44,326 nt of DNA from NCBI GenBank assembly GCA_049700035.1, contig JBNAWC010000006.1, forward strand, positions 1 through 44,326, given 5' to 3'. Below are positions 39,821-44,326 of the stretch, in pieces. The position numbers and the translations under genes were made by a program. The notes beneath the pieces were generated by a model. The model ran no database searches and was not told the origin of the DNA. It saw nothing but the letters and a program-made list of their open reading frames with translations. Source of the DNA: JAVZLQ01 sp049700035 (lineage in GTDB: Archaea; Thermoproteota; Bathyarchaeia; Bathyarchaeales; Bathycorpusculaceae). Every line of letters starts with the position of its first letter. Position 1 is the stretch's first letter.

Positions 39821-40792
39821 ATGAAGGAAGCCATAAGCGTTAACAAACTAGCGTGGAAACTTTTAGAAAAGCTATACGCAGAACCAGAGCTTTACGGCGT
39901 AAAAATTGAACGGTCAGCGTTTGGCGCCACAATCGTTGATGCTGGAATAAAAGCCAAAGGTGGATTTAAGGCTGGAAAAGTCATAACAGAAATCTGCATG
40001 GGCGGACTGGCAAAAGCAGAAATCATTTCGCAAAGATACGGCGAAATTGAGTTTCCATCAATACTTGTTTACACGGATTATCCTGCAATAGCAACTTTCG
40101 GCTCGCAGTTTGCTGGTTGGCAAATTAGAGAAGGCGAATACTTCGCAATTGGTTCTGGACCAGCAAGAGCCCTAGCCCAAAAGCCAAAGGAAATCTACGA
40201 AAAAATAGGCTACAGAGACAATTACGAAAAGGCAATAATAGTTTTGGAAACGGATAAGCCTCCACCAGAAAAACTTATAGAACGCTTTGTCCGAGACTGC
40301 CACGTTAAACCAGAAAACCTCGCAATAATCTTAACGCCAACAGCAAGCCTAGCAGGAGCAACCCAAGTTTCTGGAAGAATAGTCGAAACTGGAATGCACA
40401 AATTAAGCAGGCTTGGATTAAACCCAAACGCGGTGTTGCACGCTTGTGGAACAGCGCCAATACCGCCAATACACCCAAAATTCGTCAAAGCCATGGCAAG
40501 AACAAACGACGCAATATTGTACGGCGGAACAGCCCACTACATAGTTGACTATGAAAACGAGGAGGAACTAAAAGCCATAGTGGAAAAGGCTCCATCAAAA
40601 GCCTCAAAAGACTATGGAAAAACATTCCTAGAAACCTTCAAAGCCGTAAACTACGACTTTTACAAAATAGACCCAAACCTCTTTGCACCAGCAATCATAA
40701 CAATTAACAATGTGAAAACGGGCAATACTTTCAAAAGTGGAGAAATAAACGTTAAAGCTTTGGCGGAATCCTTTAGTCTAAAAATCCTGTAG
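39821..40792 (+). CDS. mch: Methenyltetrahydromethanopterin cyclohydrolase
   Basis: About 323 residues, the normal Mch length, from the ATG at 39821, which has GGAG about 10 bp upstream; an in-frame ATG at 39791 would add ten polar residues. The enzyme interconverts formyl- and methenyl-H4MPT. Motifs: KIERSAFGATIVDAGIKAKGGFKAG, ITEICMGGLAKAEI, YTDYPAIATFGSQFAGW, SGPARALA, LTPTASLAGATQVSGRIVETGMHKL and HACGTAPIPPIHPK. It is the last gene of the fwd operon. With FwdABCD it gives the first and third steps of the archaeal C1 branch; the formyltransferase Ftr, Mtd and Mer are not in the window. Confidence 0.95.
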   Translation: MKEAISVNKLAWKLLEKLYAEPELYGVKIERSAFGATIVDAGIKAKGGFKAGKVITEICMGGLAKAEIISQRYGEIEFPSILVYTDYPAIATFGSQFAGWQIREGEYFAIGSGPARALAQKPKEIYEKIGYRDNYEKAIIVLETDKPPPEKLIERFVRDCHVKPENLAIILTPTASLAGATQVSGRIVETGMHKLSRLGLNPNAVLHACGTAPIPPIHPKFVKAMARTNDAILYGGTAHYIVDYENEEELKAIVEKAPSKASKDYGKTFLETFKAVNYDFYKIDPNLFAPAIITINNVKTGNTFKSGEINVKALAESFSLKIL

Positions 40793-40801
40793 GTTCTTTG
40801 C

Positions 40802-41410
40802 TTATTTTTTCATTCGCGTTTTTTCCAAACTTGGCGTATAGAAGGATTTTAGGATGAATTCTTTGAATCCCGTATTCCCTACAAGAGCGCCCATTAAGAA
40901 GCTCATTATCGTTATTTCAATCCAAGCTTTTGGTATAACCAGCGGTATCATGAAATCCCATACGCCGCCGTAGAAGTACGGTACTATGTATAGGAAGTAA
41001 AATATAGTGTAAAGGCATTCTGGAATGTAGGATAGGATAATTACTGGAACAGCTAAGGTTGAAGGTTTAGTGCTTCCATGCACGTTAAATTTCTTGTAGA
41101 GAAAGCCCGCGGTTAAGCCAGTCAAAGCTTTTCCAAAAGGCACGCCAACAAGAGAAAGAACTCCTAGTCCGCCTATAACATAACCAAAATAGTAGCCCGC
41201 ATAGACACCGCTCAAGAAGCCTACAATCGCACCTATGTAAGGTCCGCCGAAAATCGCAGCTACAAAGGTGGCAAGATGTGACAAATCTAAAGCGGCGCCT
41301 CCTTGTCCAGGAACCACTATTGATATTGGCGCCACATGAAGCGAGATTATTGAAAGCGAAGCGCCCAAAGCGCTCATCGTCGCTATGAATGCTATTTGTT
41401 TTGAGTTCAT
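40802..41410 (-). CDS. ECF transporter S component
   Basis: A 202-residue membrane protein with about six helices, starting at ATG 41410 (MNSKQIAFIATMSALGASLSIISL). The N-terminal helix has the small-residue face of S components. GGAALDLSHLATFVAAIFGGPYIGAIVGFLSGVYAGY and VGVPFGKALTGLTAGFLYKKF are typical of the PF12822-like group, and a conserved IILSYIPECLYTIFYF helix follows. No EcfA or EcfT gene is close by. It is convergent with mch (9 bp apart) and has its own promoter with a palindrome just upstream of the TATA element. Substrate unknown; a pterin or other vitamin is only a guess. Confidence 0.83.
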   Translation of the reverse strand: MNSKQIAFIATMSALGASLSIISLHVAPISIVVPGQGGAALDLSHLATFVAAIFGGPYIGAIVGFLSGVYAGYYFGYVIGGLGVLSLVGVPFGKALTGLTAGFLYKKFNVHGSTKPSTLAVPVIILSYIPECLYTIFYFLYIVPYFYGGVWDFMIPLVIPKAWIEITIMSFLMGALVGNTGFKEFILKSFYTPSLEKTRMKK

Positions 41411-41440
41411 ACGTTTTCCCGTGTATGCTGTTCCCCGCAA

Positions 41441-41462
41441 TAATTATTTAAGAGTAGCTACT
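41441..41462 (-). promoter_or_regulatory. TATA element with adjacent palindrome, ECF component promoter
   Basis: TAAATAATTA (minus strand, 41441-41450) lies about 30 bp upstream of the ATG at 41410. The exact palindrome AGTAGCTACT (41453-41462) abuts it on the upstream (BRE) side, where a bound protein could block or aid TFB. A ten-base palindrome is short, so this is tentative. Confidence 0.4.
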
Positions 41463-41539
41463 TAAAAAAGAGTAGAGTTTTTACAGTTGTCCCATTGAAA
41501 AATAAATATTGCTTAAGCACATATTCTATGGGGAACTAG

Positions 41540-42799
41540 TTGTCTGAAGCCCTAAAACCCTCATCGAAAATGCTTAAAGATTGGCTTGAAAAGGAAACAA
41601 GCTCAGTTTTTGTTCCAGTTTACTCCCGTGCTGAGAGGTTTCTTGGCGAATTGCGTAAGGCTTTGAATGAGTTAGCTGATGCGAGTAAGATTTTGATGGA
41701 TAACAGCGAGAAGGAAATTGAAAGGCGGAACATGAAAACCTACAAGCGTGCAAGAGCCTTAAGCAAGCTTTCACGCATTTTCCTCGAAAGGATAAGGCAG
41801 ATTAAAGTTCCAGAACAAGTTTCCTATGACAGCCTAAACACGCTTATCCAAGAAATGCAAAAAGCGCTTGCTGTAACCGAAGTGGATATTCGAAATTGGT
41901 TTCCGAGAATTTCCCCGTTCTTCATATTAGACAGAAGAAAGTTTCTAACAGTTTTTGAGAAAGCAAAAGCTTCGCTAAAAGAGGCGCAGAACTTCCTAAC
42001 AAAAGAGTATGTTAAAACCAAAACCCTAGAGGAAACATTCCAGCTAATCGAAAAGCTGCAAAGCTTAGAAAGCGAACTTGCAAACTTTAGGGAACAAAAA
42101 GCGAAAGTTGAAAATGAAAAGGCACATGTTCTTCGAGAAATCGCAGACGCCCAGCAAAAGATGACTGAATTAAAGAGTGGCGGAGAAATAAACCAGCTGA
42201 GCCAAATAAACTCGGAAATAGAAGCATTAAACGCCGAAATAAAGCATAGCCTACAACACCTTCAAAAACCATTCATAAAAATGCAAGCGCTAAGTCTCCG
42301 CGGCGGCGGAAGCGGCTTAACACAAGATGAACTTAAAAAATTGACGCAGTATTTGGAAGACCCCTTTGAGGCTTTAGCCACGGAGGAGGCGGGCTATCCA
42401 ATTTTGAGGCAAATACTCCAAAAACTTACTGTTTTAATGCATGATGGGAAGTTGACGCTTAAACCAGACAAAATGCGAAAGGCAGAGCAGACCATAGAAA
42501 GCATTTTGAAAAGAAACTCGCTGATGGACATCCACAAAAAATGTGCTGATGCACTTTTGAAGAAAAGGAATATCTCAATGTCCGCTGGGCTTGCGGAAAG
42601 CCAAAGCAGCCTATCCAAGCTTCAAACACTCATCGAAAACTTAGAGAGAAAGAGAAACGCCATAGAGTCTGAAGAAAAGTCGTTGGAAAGAGCCATAAGA
42701 GAAACTTTGGAGAAAATCCAAAATCATAGGGAGAAGATAGAAAAGAACATTTACGGTTTTTTGGGCAAAACAGTAATCATAGAAAAAGTTGAGGCTTAA
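41540..42799 (+). CDS. Long coiled-coil protein, unknown family
   Basis: A 419-residue, highly charged cytoplasmic protein. The N-terminal 130 residues are helical (ELRKALNELADASKILMD and onward). Two long coiled coils follow: about 165-245 (LEETFQLIEKLQSLESELANFREQKAKVENEKAHVLREIADAQQKM) and about 350-405 (LSKLQTLIENLERKRNAIESEEKSLERAIRETLEKIQ). A glycine-rich break SLRGGGSGL lies between them. No signal, membrane span or catalytic motif. TTG start. It is 2 bp before the PPP phosphatase gene, so the two are almost surely cotranscribed; it could be a scaffold or target of that phosphatase. Confidence 0.78.
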   Translation: MSEALKPSSKMLKDWLEKETSSVFVPVYSRAERFLGELRKALNELADASKILMDNSEKEIERRNMKTYKRARALSKLSRIFLERIRQIKVPEQVSYDSLNTLIQEMQKALAVTEVDIRNWFPRISPFFILDRRKFLTVFEKAKASLKEAQNFLTKEYVKTKTLEETFQLIEKLQSLESELANFREQKAKVENEKAHVLREIADAQQKMTELKSGGEINQLSQINSEIEALNAEIKHSLQHLQKPFIKMQALSLRGGGSGLTQDELKKLTQYLEDPFEALATEEAGYPILRQILQKLTVLMHDGKLTLKPDKMRKAEQTIESILKRNSLMDIHKKCADALLKKRNISMSAGLAESQSSLSKLQTLIENLERKRNAIESEEKSLERAIRETLEKIQNHREKIEKNIYGFLGKTVIIEKVEA

Positions 42800-42801
42800 A
42801 A

Positions 42802-43731
42802 TTGCAATTGGACATTGCACACATCATAAAAGAGGCTTTAGAAGTCCAATACGAAGAGTTTGCAAAGACCATTGATGAGGCAAAAAACCTAATCTGCAGC
42901 GAAAACGGCGATTTAGAAAATTTCAAAACTGTTGGGAGACTTGTCCAACTCAAACCAGAAGGCGAAGCGCTTGTTATAGGCGACCTACACGGCGACATAG
43001 AAAGCTGCCTTGACATATTTAGGCAGAGCAAATTCCTCGAAAAAATGAGCCAAAAAAGCAATGCAACCCTAATTTTTCTCGGAGACTACGGCGACAGAGG
43101 CGAATACTCAAAAGAAGTCTACTACACAGTTTTAAAGTTGAAGCTCCTATTTCCAAAACAAGTCATTCTCATGCGTGGAAACCATGAAGGACCAGAAGAC
43201 CTTCTCGCCTCGCCACATGACCTGCCACTGGAGTTTCAGATGAAGTTTGGCGATAAATGGGAAGAAGCCTACACAAAAATCCGCGAACTGTTCAACTGCC
43301 TTTACACTGCAGTTCTTGTTGAAGGGCGTTGCCTAATGATTCACGGAGGATTACCAACAACAGCCGAGACAGTGCTGGATTTGGCTTACGCCCACAAAAA
43401 CCATCCAAAACAACCCTTTCTGGAGGAGATGCTATGGAGCGACCCAAACGACTGGATAAGCGAATCATGCGCCTCGCCCCGCGGCGCTGGAAAACTCTTC
43501 GGCAAAAAAGTAACCAAAGAAACTCTTGAACTGTTTAATGTGAAATTTTTGATTAGAGGACACGAACCATGCCACGAAGGCTACAAAATAGACCATGAAG
43601 GCATGATTTTGACACTTTTCTCGCGGAAAGGTCCACCATACTTTAACGCTTACGGCGCCTACCTAGAACTTGAACTCTCAAAAAAATTCGAAAACGCAGA
43701 ACAACTAATCGACCACATCAGACAGTTTTAA
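42802..43731 (+). CDS. PPP-family serine/threonine protein phosphatase
   Basis: A 309-residue metallophosphatase. All PPP motifs are present: GDLHGDIES (60-68), GDYGDRG (94-100), RGNHEG (125-130), then HGGLP and LIRGHEPCHEGY. These hold the dimetal centre and the catalytic histidine. The N-terminal 50 residues are an added helical segment (DIAHIIKEALEVQYEEFAKTIDEAKNLI). The start is TTG. Eukaryotic-type PPP enzymes are found in scattered archaea. It lies 2 bp downstream of a coiled-coil protein gene; partners and substrate are unknown, though phosphoproteins are expected. Confidence 0.92.
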   Translation: MQLDIAHIIKEALEVQYEEFAKTIDEAKNLICSENGDLENFKTVGRLVQLKPEGEALVIGDLHGDIESCLDIFRQSKFLEKMSQKSNATLIFLGDYGDRGEYSKEVYYTVLKLKLLFPKQVILMRGNHEGPEDLLASPHDLPLEFQMKFGDKWEEAYTKIRELFNCLYTAVLVEGRCLMIHGGLPTTAETVLDLAYAHKNHPKQPFLEEMLWSDPNDWISESCASPRGAGKLFGKKVTKETLELFNVKFLIRGHEPCHEGYKIDHEGMILTLFSRKGPPYFNAYGAYLELELSKKFENAEQLIDHIRQF

Positions 43732-43860
43732 AGACCACAAATCGCAGAATACTTGGAAATTCATCAACATGCTATGCTTGCAACTTACGCTTACAACACA
43801 TTCTTTTAATAATCCCTAAAAGAACCATAACTTATAAACTGCTAAAGATACGACAATCTT

Positions 43861-44326
43861 ATGTTTAAGTTTATATTTTTCATCAACTTATTCGGAAAGG
43901 AATCGCCAATGAAGGCTATTAAGCATTTGGAACAGAGGATCGCAAAGTTTAATATGATTATTTGTGGTAGTGCTGATGCAAGCGAATATAACCCTAACAT
44001 TGTTTTCCAAAAGCAAATTCATAAGGGCATTGTAATCGGGCTTCACAAGAATTATACTATAGATAGAATCGCAAAATCGCTAAATGTTTCGAAAGAAGAA
44101 GCGTTGAGTCATCTGGAATTTTTAAGAGAAGCTGAATTTGTTACGGAGAGAAATGGGCGTATGGTACCGACCTTCTTCGTCGCATTGAAAGAAGATGTCT
44201 TGAGAACAAAAGAGCTTGCCAAGAGCTTAGGAGAAGAAATTGGAAAATGCTACGAGGTGCATTGGGATACGATTACGGAAGCATATTGCAAACTGTCGGT
44301 TTCATCAAAATTTGGCTTTGATAGAG
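43861..44326 (+). CDS. Helix-turn-helix regulator-like protein, 3' end cut by window edge
   Basis: An open frame of at least 155 codons that runs off the right edge. Residues about 55-100 (QKQIHKGIVIGLHKNYTIDRIAKSLNVSKEEALSHLEFLREAEFVTERNGRMVPTFFVA) form a winged helix, followed by a mixed helical region (DVLRTKELAKSLGEEIGKCYEVHWDTITEAY). The ATG at 43861 lies 28 bp after TATAAA (43833-43838), which fits a leaderless mRNA; the ATG at 43909 has GGAAAGGAA nearby and removes a hydrophobic start (MFKFIFFINLFG). Either may be right. Probable DNA-binding regulator with a C-terminal sensing domain; family not recognised. Confidence 0.65.
   Translation, partial: MFKFIFFINLFGKESPMKAIKHLEQRIAKFNMIICGSADASEYNPNIVFQKQIHKGIVIGLHKNYTIDRIAKSLNVSKEEALSHLEFLREAEFVTERNGRMVPTFFVALKEDVLRTKELAKSLGEEIGKCYEVHWDTITEAYCKLSVSSKFGFDR

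Noticed and set aside
1..44326. CRISPR arrays, insertion sequences, integrases or prophage genes
   Set aside because: No regularly spaced repeats, transposase motifs, terminal inverted repeats or phage structural genes were seen. The only notable repeats are the pilus-locus pair and promoter palindromes.

Overview
This window is archaeal chromosomal DNA. The evidence is a set of archaeal-type genes: Orc1/Cdc6, diphthine synthase, archaeal FAD synthase (RibL), a CTP-dependent riboflavin kinase fused to a winged helix, pantoate kinase, archaeal phosphopantetheine adenylyltransferase, Rio2, an LSm protein, archaeal UMP kinase and pyruvoyl arginine decarboxylase. It also carries formyl-methanofuran dehydrogenase with methenyl-H4MPT cyclohydrolase, tRNA genes with bulge-helix-bulge introns, TATA-type promoters and many GTG/TTG starts. 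No methanogenesis gene is visible. The gene mix best fits an anaerobic, Wood-Ljungdahl-type archaeon of the Bathyarchaeia kind; that placement is inference and needs a marker-gene tree.

Layout. 0-2.4 kb: a PadR regulator with a drug-type ABC exporter that runs off the left edge, then UMP kinase. 2.5-9.4 kb: a metallo-beta-lactamase-fold protein, tandem cation/Ca2+ exchangers (the first frameshifted), ThiI, Rio2, LSm and histidine ammonia-lyase. 9.45-12.6 kb: two intron-rich tRNA genes, Tyr(GUA) and Lys(CUU), flanking a 39-codon membrane ORF and a large CARDB-type surface protein. 12.7-16.4 kb: a D-aminopeptidase, diphthine synthase, DUF357, RibL, rhomboid, and the convergent bifunctional riboflavin kinase/regulator. 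16.5-23.9 kb: an eight-gene type IV pilus-like locus (pilin-like proteins, ATPase, TadC-type platform). 24-26.8 kb: an ECF substrate-binding protein followed by two CoA-synthesis genes, then arginine decarboxylase. 27-31.7 kb: Orc1/Cdc6, a coiled-coil protein, MoaC, MoaB, MoaA and a phosphodiesterase. 31.9-35.2 kb: a small winged-helix regulator, a frameshifted ECF component and a frameshifted ABC exporter. 35.4-40.8 kb: fwdD-B-A-C-mch. 40.8-44.3 kb: another ECF component, a coiled-coil protein, a PPP phosphatase and a truncated helix-turn-helix gene.

How the parts work together. MoaA/B/C would supply the pterin of the tungsto/molybdo subunit FwdB. FwdABCD plus Mch carry out the formyl and methenyl steps of the archaeal C1 branch. 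RibL and the riboflavin kinase give FMN and FAD; pantoate kinase and PPAT serve CoA synthesis. ThiI thiolates U8, which both tRNAs carry.

Most notable observations. The two tRNA genes hold four introns. Three lie at non-canonical sites (30/31 in both tRNAs, and 58/59 in the T loop of tRNA-Lys), and exon/intron boundaries can be fixed by near-perfect bulge-helix-bulge pairing and exact mature-length accounting. A hairpin-bearing repeat stands upstream of both the major pilin gene and the next pilus gene. Several palindromes sit in the promoters of regulator genes (PadR, riboflavin kinase, a winged-helix gene). Five single-base frameshifts, four of them at runs of four A/T, break three transporter genes and look more like sequencing errors than decay.
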